Assembly: GCF_002871935.1 (NCBI RefSeq)
Contig: NZ_PNHQ01000009.1
Span: 18,581-82,580, forward strand
DNA: 64,000 nt
Reading direction: 5' to 3'
Source of the DNA: Aerococcus viridans
Lineage (GTDB): Bacteria; Bacillota; Bacilli; Lactobacillales; Aerococcaceae
The translations under genes and the position numbers were made by a program. Shown here in pieces: positions 25,597 to 33,862 of this stretch (the first letter of the stretch is position 1; each line of letters starts with the position of its first letter). The notes below the pieces were generated by a model. That model was not told where the DNA came from. It did no database searches and saw only the letters and a list, made by a program, of their open reading frames with translations.

Positions 25597-26547
25597 ATGC
25601 AAGGACCCATATTCTTAAAGCCTTACCTAGAAGAAAAAATCTGGGGTGGGCAGAAATTACGCAGTCAATTTAAATTGGATATCCCATCAAACCAAACGGG
25701 AGAAGCGTGGGTCATTTCAGGACATGAACATGGGCAATCTGTTGTGACATCACCGGAATCTCTTGCTGGTCTAACACTTTCTGATTTATACCATCAACAT
25801 CCAGACTTGTTCCTAGGTCAAGCGACTGATCGTTTTCCATTATTAATTAAAATTATTGATGCTAAAGAAGACTTATCCGTACAAGTTCATCCTGATGACG
25901 CGTATGGACTAGCGCATGAAAATGATCTTGGGAAAACTGAATGTTGGTATGTTATGGATGCTGATCCAGGTGCTTACCTAATTTACGGCCATAATGCACG
26001 GAACAAAGCACAATTTCTAGAAATGGTTGAGGACAATGAGTGGGACCAACTCTTACGAAAGGTACCTGTTCATGCTGGCGACTTTTTCGCAGTACCAGCT
26101 GGTACTATCCACGCTATTGGTGGTGGCGTATTAATCCTAGAAACACAACAGAGTTCTAATACAACTTACCGAGTTTATGATTATGGACGTAAAGATGCGC
26201 AAGGTAATGAACGTGACCTACACATCCAACAATCAGCGGATGTGACCATGTTCCCTCACCAAGATACTTTAGCAGATGGACGAACAACCGAATTACCAGG
26301 TGGATCAATCCAAGAATTTTGGACTAACGAATACTTCTCTGTGGCAAAATGGACAGTCGAGGATAATTTGCATATCAATTTATCTGACAAGTACCAATTA
26401 TGTACTGTTCTTGATGGTCAAGGGCAAGTAACGGTTGGTGACAAAACTTGGGCTGTAAAAGCAGCTGATGCCTTTATCTTGCCAAGTGGTTTAAGTGAGG
26501 TAATACTTACCGGTCAATTCAGTTTAATGGTTGCAGAAGAAGCATAA
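25597..26547 (+). CDS. manA: Mannose-6-phosphate isomerase, class I
   Basis: Zinc enzyme linking mannose 6-phosphate and fructose 6-phosphate. AAGGAG is 8 bases before the ATG at 25597; GTG 25591 and ATG 25594 are alternatives. 316 aa, the short Firmicutes form: PYLEEKIWGGQKL, the metal site SVQVHPDDAYGLAHE with KTECWYV, and VPAGTIHAIGGG. Its place after the mannose PTS lets imported mannose-6-P enter glycolysis. It ends at a strong terminator. Confidence 0.93.
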   Translation: MQGPIFLKPYLEEKIWGGQKLRSQFKLDIPSNQTGEAWVISGHEHGQSVVTSPESLAGLTLSDLYHQHPDLFLGQATDRFPLLIKIIDAKEDLSVQVHPDDAYGLAHENDLGKTECWYVMDADPGAYLIYGHNARNKAQFLEMVEDNEWDQLLRKVPVHAGDFFAVPAGTIHAIGGGVLILETQQSSNTTYRVYDYGRKDAQGNERDLHIQQSADVTMFPHQDTLADGRTTELPGGSIQEFWTNEYFSVAKWTVEDNLHINLSDKYQLCTVLDGQGQVTVGDKTWAVKAADAFILPSGLSEVILTGQFSLMVAEEA

Positions 26548-26560
26548 AATTTAGCATACA

Positions 26561-26613
26561 AAAATAGCTCAAGGGATAAGCGTTGGCTTTCATATCCCTT
26601 GGGCTATTTTTAA
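26561..26613 (+). terminator. Terminator of the man operon
   Basis: Arms AATAGCTCAAGGGATA and TATCCCTTGGGCTATT, followed by Ts; it may also serve the convergent FNT gene. Confidence 0.85.
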
Positions 26614-26650
26614 TATATTCTAGTTAAGGAAGTGGCAGTGTGAACTTCGG

Positions 26651-27442
26651 TTAGTCAAGATAAGGGGCATCATGACTATTCAAGAAACTATAACCCAGCC
26701 CCATAATGACACCACCACCTATTAAATTCCCGATAAAGGCGATAGTCCAATTCATCAACACAGCGACTAAATTCATCTCATTACCTGAGAAGAAAGCTAA
26801 ACTCATTAGGGAGAAGTTTGCAATAATATGCTCAAAACCACCATAAACAAAGAGAAAAATAACAGCAATAATGAAGAACAAGCGTGCAGTATCATCTTTC
26901 ATTTTCATTTGTCCCATGATGGTGATATTTACAAATATATTTGCAAGAATCCCATCTATGAATAAGGTCCAAATATCTTTATCTAATTTAGCGTTAATAA
27001 CTGTCATTAGCGCTGAGTCGGCATTAAAATAATGTGCTGCACTTGAATTGCCAATAAGAATACCTACAATAATAGCACCTAGTAAATTCATTAGCGTACA
27101 AATAACGATGATTGTTAAAGCTTTTGACCATGTTAAATTTCGACGATGAGCACCTGTGAAGAGGTACATCATATTTGAAGTAGCTAGTTCACCGTTTAAA
27201 TAAATAATCATTGCTAATCCTATGGGGAATATGAGGGCATAAGTGATTTTACCCAAAGGAGGATAGTCTAAAGCAATGACATCCCAAAGTATCATGCCGA
27301 TTGCGGTTGGTAAGGTTAAGAAAAACCCCGCATATATTGCTCTCAACAAATATTTTGTTTTTGATTGGTCAAAAAGGGTCTCTTTTTTGCTAACTGCACC
27401 ATCGATTTTATTCATAAAATTTGAAATAGGCTTGTCGCTCAT
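26651..27442 (-). CDS. Formate/nitrite transporter (FNT) family channel
   Basis: 263 aa with six hydrophobic helices. Family features: RAIYAGFFLTLPTAIGM, LNGELATSNMMYLFTG and the hydrophilic GNSSAAHYF segment. FNT channels move formate, nitrite or lactate-type monoacids. In fermenting Firmicutes they often export formate made by pyruvate formate-lyase. No pfl gene is adjacent. The upstream gap has a nearly perfect 21-base direct repeat with a Rex-like half site, consistent with redox control. Confidence 0.85.
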   Translation of the reverse strand: MSDKPISNFMNKIDGAVSKKETLFDQSKTKYLLRAIYAGFFLTLPTAIGMILWDVIALDYPPLGKITYALIFPIGLAMIIYLNGELATSNMMYLFTGAHRRNLTWSKALTIIVICTLMNLLGAIIVGILIGNSSAAHYFNADSALMTVINAKLDKDIWTLFIDGILANIFVNITIMGQMKMKDDTARLFFIIAVIFLFVYGGFEHIIANFSLMSLAFFSGNEMNLVAVLMNWTIAFIGNLIGGGVIMGLGYSFLNSHDAPYLD

Positions 27443-27573
27443 ATCTTAACTCCTTGTCATCATTTTTCAATATTAGGAAAATCTTCTCTCAAGGATAGAC
27501 TACCATAGAATGCAGGCGATTGTTTCTAAAATTCATATATTTCCTATTTTTAAGTTATGTAAATAGTGATTCC

Positions 27574-27594
27574 ATGATAAATGTTTCACAATAT
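27574..27594. promoter_or_regulatory. Rex-like element, copy 1
   Basis: A 21-base motif ending in GTTTCACAATAT; it matches copy 2 (27781-27801) at 20 of 21 bases. The right half TTTCACAA equals the Rex half-site, while the left half is degenerate. Rex senses NADH/NAD. Confidence 0.45.
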
Positions 27595-27780
27595 AAAGAA
27601 TTTTGTACTCGATTGTACTCTTTGATTTTGAAATGAATTTATTATTTATATTTTACCGCTATAAAATAACCTTTTATTATCATATACAGTTTTTGTTTCA
27701 ATGTTAGAAAATCGTAAAAAACACAATAAGTATACGGAAATAATATATTCTATCAGGTATAAGATAAAAAAGGTCATTTA

Positions 27781-27801
27781 ATGATAAAAGTTTCACAATA
27801 T
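27781..27801. promoter_or_regulatory. Rex-like element, copy 2
   Basis: Same 21-base motif as at 27574-27594, 207 bases further on, same orientation. Both lie between the divergent FNT and cupin genes, so either could be the target. Confidence 0.45.
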
Positions 27802-27832
27802 TCTTAAAAGTGTCTTTTTGTTACTTTCCACT

Positions 27833-27856
27833 TACAACTTTCTCGTGAAAGTTGTA
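27833..27856. repeat. Perfect 10-bp hairpin upstream of the cupin gene
   Basis: TACAACTTTC, loop TCGT, GAAAGTTGTA. No T tract follows directly, so a terminator is not indicated; it may be an operator or an mRNA leader hairpin. The rest of the 27443-27959 gap is AT-rich with no gene. Confidence 0.6.
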
Positions 27857-27959
27857 AAACAATCTTCTATTTTTCTGGTTCTTTAACAAAAGTCGTGCAA
27901 AGTGCTGATAAAATAGATACTATTGAAGGTGAAAAGCAAATATTTGGAGGCGACAATGA

Positions 27960-28451
27960 ATGAAAGATAAATCAATTTGGATCGATCACTATAATATGGC
28001 AGGTCATGAAGAAGGAGGCTTTTTCTATCAGGTTCTAAAATCTGATCAGACTATTCAATTAGAAGGACAGCAACCACGTGCTTTATACACCAGCATTTAT
28101 TTCCTGTTAACGAGCAATAATCCTTCACGTTTCCACCGGTTAACTGCCGATGAGGTTTGGTACTACCACTATGGTAGCCCATTAACTGTTCATATGATTA
28201 CACCTGAAGGCGACTACCAACAAGTTACTCTTGGAACAGATGTAGAAAAAGGGCAAGTTTTACAAGCCGTGGTTCCTAAGAATACGATTTTTGGCTCAAG
28301 CGTTGAAGAAGATAACAGCTATGCCTTAGTTTCATGTATGGTTAGTCCAGGCTTTGAATATGATGACTTTGAATTATTTAAACGATCTGATTTACTTGAA
28401 GCATATCCAGATTACTCAGATATTATTCATCGCCTAACCCTAGAAGACTAA
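27960..28451 (+). CDS. Cupin-fold protein of the DUF985 type
   Basis: 163 aa. ARHEEGGFF-like start (HEEGGFFYQVLKS), then TSIYFLLTSNNPSRFHRLTADEVWYYHYG and a closing segment SCMVSPGFEYDDFELFKRSDLLEAYPD are typical of the DUF985 cupins. Family members resemble small-molecule isomerases or binding proteins but have no settled activity. GGAGG lies 9 bases before the ATG. It appears monocistronic and is divergent from the FNT gene. Confidence 0.8.
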   Translation: MKDKSIWIDHYNMAGHEEGGFFYQVLKSDQTIQLEGQQPRALYTSIYFLLTSNNPSRFHRLTADEVWYYHYGSPLTVHMITPEGDYQQVTLGTDVEKGQVLQAVVPKNTIFGSSVEEDNSYALVSCMVSPGFEYDDFELFKRSDLLEAYPDYSDIIHRLTLED

Positions 28452-28618
28452 TTACTAGTAGTCCTTAAATGATTCTTAAAAAATTGGGCACATATTTAAC
28501 ATAATTTTCTTTGAAAACTTCATTATATCTTCAAAAGTATGGCCTATTATATAAGCATACCCAATAAAGAAACCAAACTTTTCTTCATAAATCTTTCTCC
28601 TCCCAAATTGAAAGATAC

Positions 28619-28654
28619 TAAAAAACCAGCTGGCTCCCAACAGCTGGTTTTTTT
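28619..28654. terminator. Bidirectional terminator between the cupin gene and pgeF
   Basis: Arms AAAACCAGCTG and CAGCTGGTTTT, A-rich before and T-rich after. Confidence 0.85.
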
Positions 28655-28660
28655 ATGTCT

Positions 28661-29428
28661 TTATACATTTTTTCTAGTAATAAAAGAAAAATGTCTGCCG
28701 GGCGTTTTATTTAATCGGTAGGAGAATCCCTCTGTCATAGTGAACGTATCTTGGTTAGACTTGGTAATATGCTCTTCCAGGAAACCAACACGTTTTAGTT
28801 GCTCAACAATAGTCGCTTGATTGTCGATTAAATATTTTTGACGCTTATTATCCCAACGAATAAAGTCATCTGCATAACCTAATGCTTTGAATTGATCTAC
28901 CACATCTTGGTCTACTTCAGATGATTCTTGGGCGATAGATGGACCAAGAACAGCTTTGATATTGCCCATATAGATATTTGGTTGTTGGCTTTTGATTTGA
29001 GCGAAAGTCGTAGCTATTACGTCTTGAACAGTCCCTCTCCAGCCTGAATGAATAGCGCCGATTAATCCAGTACTTTCATCATAAAATAAAATGGGCACAC
29101 AGTCTGCAGTAAATACACCAATTACAATATTAGGTTCGTAAGTAAATAGTGCATCTACATCGTCTATTGCATCTTCAGTTGTTTTAGTGCCGCGTCCTTG
29201 GTCGTTAGCTTTCACTTGGTAAGCCTTGTTGGAATGGGTCTGGTTAGCGAAAACAAATTGAGTGGTATCTACATGTAACGCTTCTGCTAGTGCTTGACGG
29301 TTAGCGATAACCATCATCTTATCCTCTCCTGTGTGTAAGGCTAAATTACCATCTAGCGCTTGGTTGAGGTCTTTTAAGCTGGTACCAGCAGTAATATTAT
29401 CCGGTGTTTCATAAAATTGGACTGTCAT
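28661..29428 (-). CDS. pgeF: Peptidoglycan editing factor / purine nucleoside phosphorylase (YfiH/laccase-domain)
   Basis: The start at 29428 has AAAGG about 9 bases upstream; the ATG at 29437 would lie too close to it. The 255 aa show FANQTHSN, FTADCVPILFYD and GAIHSGWRGTVQDV, the Cys/His zinc site of this family. Related proteins are purine nucleoside phosphorylases and adenosine deaminases, and in E. coli prevent L-Ser misincorporation in peptidoglycan. In many Firmicutes it sits near ylm/division genes; here it stands alone. Confidence 0.88.
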   Translation of the reverse strand: MTVQFYETPDNITAGTSLKDLNQALDGNLALHTGEDKMMVIANRQALAEALHVDTTQFVFANQTHSNKAYQVKANDQGRGTKTTEDAIDDVDALFTYEPNIVIGVFTADCVPILFYDESTGLIGAIHSGWRGTVQDVIATTFAQIKSQQPNIYMGNIKAVLGPSIAQESSEVDQDVVDQFKALGYADDFIRWDNKRQKYLIDNQATIVEQLKRVGFLEEHITKSNQDTFTMTEGFSYRLNKTPGRHFSFITRKNV

Positions 29429-29551
29429 GAAAATCATCCTTTCATGGTGTGTTTTTTCTATTATAGCAAATAAGCGGTCTGGCTAATAAAATCTCGCAAA
29501 AACTGTTAAAATAAATGGAAATAAGAAAATGACCGATAAGGAGATTATGAT

Positions 29552-32479
29552 ATGACAATCAACTTGAAAAAAGGGGACCAAATGCACGGATTTACGCTTG
29601 TGGATAGCCAATTTATTCAAGATGCTAATGCCCAAGTTCACACTTTCACCCATGAACAATCAGGGGGGCAAGTGATTTGGGTAGAAAATGATGATCAAAA
29701 TCGTACTTTTGGGATAGGTTTTAAAACGCCACCGAAAGACTCAACCGGCGTAGCCCACATCGTGGAGCACTCAGTACTTTCTGGATCACGTAAATATCCA
29801 GCTAAGGATCCGTTTATGACTATGTTGAAAACGTCTATGAATACATTCTTGAATGCTATGACTTTTTCAGATATGACCATTTATCCAGTTTCATCTATGA
29901 ATGAGGAAGATTTCCATAATTTAACGGATGTTTATTTAGACGCCGTTTTCTTTCCCAAAATGATGACTGAGGAACACATTTTCCGTCAAGAAGGTTGGCA
30001 TAAAGAATTATTCGATGTAGATGAACCAATCATTTATAATGGGGTAGTTTATAACGAAATGCGTGGGGCTTATTCTGATGCAGAACGCATTATTATGCAG
30101 GATGTAACAGCCAATATGCACCCTAATTCTACTTATGCCCATGAATCAGGTGGCTATCCTTATGATATTCCTAACTTGACCTTTGAAAACTTTAAACAAT
30201 TCCATGCTGATCATTACCGTCCAGACAATGCTTTAGCCTATGTTTACGGGGATATTGATATTGACCGCACTTTGCGTCAGATTAACGGCGATTTCTTTAG
30301 TGAATTCTCAACAATTAATCATGAGAAAATTCAATTTGACTTGCCTAAAACAGCTGAAGGTCACCGCGAATATCAAGCATTTTATGATGCAGACGAACGC
30401 AAAACGAGTGAACAAGATTCTTACTTGACCTACATGACCCATGTGGGTACATCAACAGATTTAACCGATAACTATGTGGCCAATATTTTAAGCGATGCCT
30501 TAATTGAAGCGGAAGCAGCCCCAATCCGTTTAGCCCTAATTGAAGCTGGTTTAGCAGAGGAAGTTGAAGCGATGGGTTCTGATGGCTACTATCTAGATTT
30601 TGGTTTAGTTTTAAAACAATTTAACCCAGAGAATAAGGACAAGGCTTTAGCAGTGATTAAAGCAACTTTAAATGACCTAGTAGCTAATGGCATCAACCGC
30701 GACCTTCTTGAAGGGGTTATCAATACTCGTGAATTTGCAGCCCGTCAAGCTGGTGGTGCGATGAAGGGGATTACTTATGAAATTCAAATGACTATGGCTT
30801 GGCGCTATGACATGTCCCCAACTGAAGTCTTGCATTTTTCAAAATACTTCGATGATTTAAGAGCGAAGTTGGACACAGACTTCTATGAAAGATGGATTCA
30901 AGACAACTTGTTGGATGCAGCTACTAGTCTAGTGGGTATTTACCAACCAAAAGTGGGCTTATTTAAGGCGCAAGATGAGCAATTAACTGCCCAGTTAGCT
31001 GCAGAAAAAGCGGCTATGACTGACCAAGACATCCAAGCATTAATTGAGGAAAACCAGGCATTACGGAACTACCAAGATACACCGGACACAGAAGAAGCCC
31101 GTCAAACCTTACCAAAATTAGCGATTTCTGATGTACCACGAACAACACAAGCGATTGCCGAAGAGGTATTAACTGGCCAACAAGGGGTGCCAGTCCTTTT
31201 CCATGAACAAGATGCTTCAGGGATTCGTTATGTACAGATGGCTTATCGGTTAGACCATATTACAGCAGAAGATTTACCATATGTGAACTATCTAGCGATT
31301 TTATTAGGGTTATTGGACACAGAGAATTATGATTATCGTCAAATGGATATTGAAATGATGAAGGCGACTGCTGGCATTTCTATGCGACCTAAAGTCTTTA
31401 TTCGTGAAGGGTCCAAAGATGATTATGTACCAGTGTTAGTGGCATCATTTGCAGCGATTGGTGACCACTCCGCTCGCGGTTTTGAATTGTTACAAGATAC
31501 GATGACATTTACAGACTTTTCTGATAAGGCACGGATTTTAAATGTCTTACAACGTACGAAATTTAATATGAGTCAGTCGTATGAAGGGGCCGGTCACCGG
31601 GTGGCGATTTCTAGATTACGGTCTTTCTACTCACAAGCAGCTAAGTATGAAGATGTGATTGCTGGTTTAACATTCTATGACCATATGACGGATTTAATTG
31701 AAAACTTCTCAACTAAGGCAGATGCTTTTATCGAGAAATTGAGAGAAGTGAATGGCAAAATATGGGATCCACGTATGTTGACAGTTAGTTTAACAGCTGA
31801 CGGTGTAGATCAATCAGCCTTGCTTGATCAGGTCAACCACTTTATTGACCAAGCAAAACCAGCGGATAGTGTTGAACCTGTAAATGTCCAGTTTGATTTA
31901 GTCGGCAACCATTATCATGAGGCGATTCAAACCAACGGTAATGTACAATACGTATCGGTGGGGGGACCTGTTTCAGTTGAAGACTATAATGGCCGGTATG
32001 TCGTTTTTGCCAATATTTTATCGAAAGATTACTTACACGAAAATATTCGTGCTAAAGGTGGCGCTTATGGTGCTGGTTTAAGCCTGACTGCAGCGGGGGA
32101 CGTGACCACTTATTCTTACCGTGACCCGAATGTGGATAAGACAGTAGCGGTATATCAAAACTTACCAGCCTTCTTAGAAAATCCAGGTTTAAGTCAAGAT
32201 GATCTAGAACAATTGATTATTGGGTCGATGACTAGCTTCCACTATCCATTAATACCGGCGAGCGTGAACAATCTGATGGTGACACGCCACTTCAGAGGGA
32301 TGACAAAAGATATGGTAGATGCACGCTTAAGCCAAGCCTTGGATACCAAAGTAGCTGATCTAATTGCCTTCAAAGCACAAATACAAACTGCGCTAGATGC
32401 AGATAATTTAGTCGTCTTTGGAAATAAGCAAAAAATTGAGGAATCTAAGCAAGTATTTAATCATAAGCGTACGATTTAA
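29552..32479 (+). CDS. M16C family zinc metalloprotease (presequence-protease/insulinase-like)
   Basis: 975 aa with the inverted zinc motif HIVEH (His69, Glu72, His73) in TGVAHIVEHSVLSGS and the downstream Glu in VVYNEMRGAYSD. The size and the YPAKDPF, TFLNAMTFSDMTIYPVSS segments match the PreP/M16C group, four homologous domains that form a closed chamber degrading peptides. No signal peptide is seen, so it is probably cytoplasmic. AAGGAG precedes the start; a strong terminator follows. Confidence 0.92.
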   Translation: MTINLKKGDQMHGFTLVDSQFIQDANAQVHTFTHEQSGGQVIWVENDDQNRTFGIGFKTPPKDSTGVAHIVEHSVLSGSRKYPAKDPFMTMLKTSMNTFLNAMTFSDMTIYPVSSMNEEDFHNLTDVYLDAVFFPKMMTEEHIFRQEGWHKELFDVDEPIIYNGVVYNEMRGAYSDAERIIMQDVTANMHPNSTYAHESGGYPYDIPNLTFENFKQFHADHYRPDNALAYVYGDIDIDRTLRQINGDFFSEFSTINHEKIQFDLPKTAEGHREYQAFYDADERKTSEQDSYLTYMTHVGTSTDLTDNYVANILSDALIEAEAAPIRLALIEAGLAEEVEAMGSDGYYLDFGLVLKQFNPENKDKALAVIKATLNDLVANGINRDLLEGVINTREFAARQAGGAMKGITYEIQMTMAWRYDMSPTEVLHFSKYFDDLRAKLDTDFYERWIQDNLLDAATSLVGIYQPKVGLFKAQDEQLTAQLAAEKAAMTDQDIQALIEENQALRNYQDTPDTEEARQTLPKLAISDVPRTTQAIAEEVLTGQQGVPVLFHEQDASGIRYVQMAYRLDHITAEDLPYVNYLAILLGLLDTENYDYRQMDIEMMKATAGISMRPKVFIREGSKDDYVPVLVASFAAIGDHSARGFELLQDTMTFTDFSDKARILNVLQRTKFNMSQSYEGAGHRVAISRLRSFYSQAAKYEDVIAGLTFYDHMTDLIENFSTKADAFIEKLREVNGKIWDPRMLTVSLTADGVDQSALLDQVNHFIDQAKPADSVEPVNVQFDLVGNHYHEAIQTNGNVQYVSVGGPVSVEDYNGRYVVFANILSKDYLHENIRAKGGAYGAGLSLTAAGDVTTYSYRDPNVDKTVAVYQNLPAFLENPGLSQDDLEQLIIGSMTSFHYPLIPASVNNLMVTRHFRGMTKDMVDARLSQALDTKVADLIAFKAQIQTALDADNLVVFGNKQKIEESKQVFNHKRTI

Positions 32480-32485
32480 GAAAAC

Positions 32486-32519
32486 GTAAAAGGCCGGGAT
32501 ACACTTCCCGGCCTTTTCG
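32486..32519 (+). terminator. Terminator of the M16C protease gene
   Basis: Arms AAAAGGCCGGGA and TCCCGGCCTTTT, a strong GC stem, with loop TACACT. Confidence 0.9.
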
Positions 32520-32564
32520 TATCCAAATAGGATGGTCTATTTGGAATAGTATGATTCATTTTGC

Positions 32565-32756
32565 TTATCGTAGGCCTAAAGCCTCTCCAAATGTGAGGGC
32601 AATGAAAGCCAATAGTAATAGGACGCCACCGACTACCTTTAATCGGGCTTGTTGTGCAGCAGTCATCCCTTCAGGAGTTTGCCCCTTCCAGACAATATAT
32701 ACGTTTACTAAAATACATAAAATGGCGAAGATTGTTCCGACCAAATAACGGCTCAT
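32565..32756 (-). CDS. Small two-helix membrane protein of unknown function
   Basis: 63 aa with two hydrophobic segments, about residues 5-23 and 41-57, separated by a polar loop (GQTPEGMTAAQQARLK). AAAGGAG lies at the proper distance before the ATG, which supports a real gene. It follows the secreted 223-aa protein by 14 bases on the same strand, so the two are probably co-transcribed. No function is recognised. Confidence 0.7.
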   Translation of the reverse strand: MSRYLVGTIFAILCILVNVYIVWKGQTPEGMTAAQQARLKVVGGVLLLLAFIALTFGEALGLR

Positions 32757-32770
32757 ATAGGCTCCTTTAA

Positions 32771-33442
32771 TTATAATTGCGATAATTTCACTTCGATTGT
32801 TGTTGTTACTGCTTGATTGTCGATACGACTAGTACCAGAAATCGTCCATTCAACTGCTCTAATTTCATTGGTGTAACGATCAGTCACAAGTTGGATTTGG
32901 TGGTTGGCATCATTATTGTAAGACTTACTTACAAAAGAGTTTAATAAGTTGGTTAATTGCACATTTTCACCAGAAAAACTAACGGTTTGATTATTTAAAG
33001 ACCCAGTCCATTGTCCAATTGTATCTAGCGTCGTTAATAAACTGTGCATTTGATTTAGAGATAAGACATTTAAACGGTTCAGATGTGAATCATTCGTTAA
33101 ACTTTGTTGCCATTCGCCGCCATTTTCCTTGTAAGCGGATTGGGCATTACTTGTTTCAACTTGTAAGATCGTATCATTATTACTAGAAGCAGTATTCTTT
33201 TTAATGAAAGTTCCAGAAAAGTTATCCGTATTTTCATAAGATAAGGTCGACATGACCGTTTCAGTATTTGCGGGTTCAGATGTGACCTGTTCGATTGTTG
33301 TGGATTGTTTGTAAGCAGTTGTTTCAGACAAAGTTTCGTTAACAGCATTGCCTAGTTCAGTAGAGGATTCACGCGCTTCAACGTGGTTACCAACTAGTAA
33401 CATGATGCATGCTAATAAAACCCATTTCAATAGTTTTCGCAT
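32771..33442 (-). CDS. Secreted protein of unknown function
   Basis: The start at 33442 has AAAGGATG upstream; the ATG at 33451 is less likely. 223 aa with a signal peptide (MRKLLKWVLLACIMLLVGNHVEA, likely cleavage after VEA). The Cys in it is too near the N-terminus for a good lipobox. The mature part is Thr/Ser/Asn-rich, with no Cys, and a regular strand pattern. A LolA-like or DUF6612-like fold is possible but unproven. Likely operon with the downstream 63-aa membrane protein. Confidence 0.65.
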   Translation of the reverse strand: MRKLLKWVLLACIMLLVGNHVEARESSTELGNAVNETLSETTAYKQSTTIEQVTSEPANTETVMSTLSYENTDNFSGTFIKKNTASSNNDTILQVETSNAQSAYKENGGEWQQSLTNDSHLNRLNVLSLNQMHSLLTTLDTIGQWTGSLNNQTVSFSGENVQLTNLLNSFVSKSYNNDANHQIQLVTDRYTNEIRAVEWTISGTSRIDNQAVTTTIEVKLSQL

Positions 33443-33862
33443 TTTAGGCATCCTTTATATCTATATTTTAAGTATTTCGAAGATCGGGAATGTTTATAGC
33501 GATATACGCCAATGGTGATTTCACCTAATATTTTTATTCTATCGGACTTCTGTGAAGATTTAAAGACCAAACACCTAAAATATTACATTAATTTATATTG
33601 ATTTCATACCTTTGGAAGGGGTCACAGATTTTTGAAAAATACTTGCAGTATTTTGCTGGCTTATGACGTATAAACTAGTAAAAGATTAAAAATATTAATG
33701 TGGTAGCTTGCAAGACCTAAAATTATCTCATTGAAGAAACTTTCGGTATAATAACTGTAATGTGATATTGAATCTAATCAATCCACAAAGCAAGAAAGTG
33801 AAATAGAGTCGTGAAAAAATAGAGATAGACATTAAGATTAGGCGAAAGCGGGGGCTAACGAT
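33443..33862. other. Gene-free divergent region before the amylase gene
   Basis: AT-rich intergenic region holding the upstream signals of two divergent genes. A TATAAT at 33747-33752 may be the -10 of the amylase promoter, but its -35 is weak. No open frame or repeat stands out. Confidence 0.5.
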
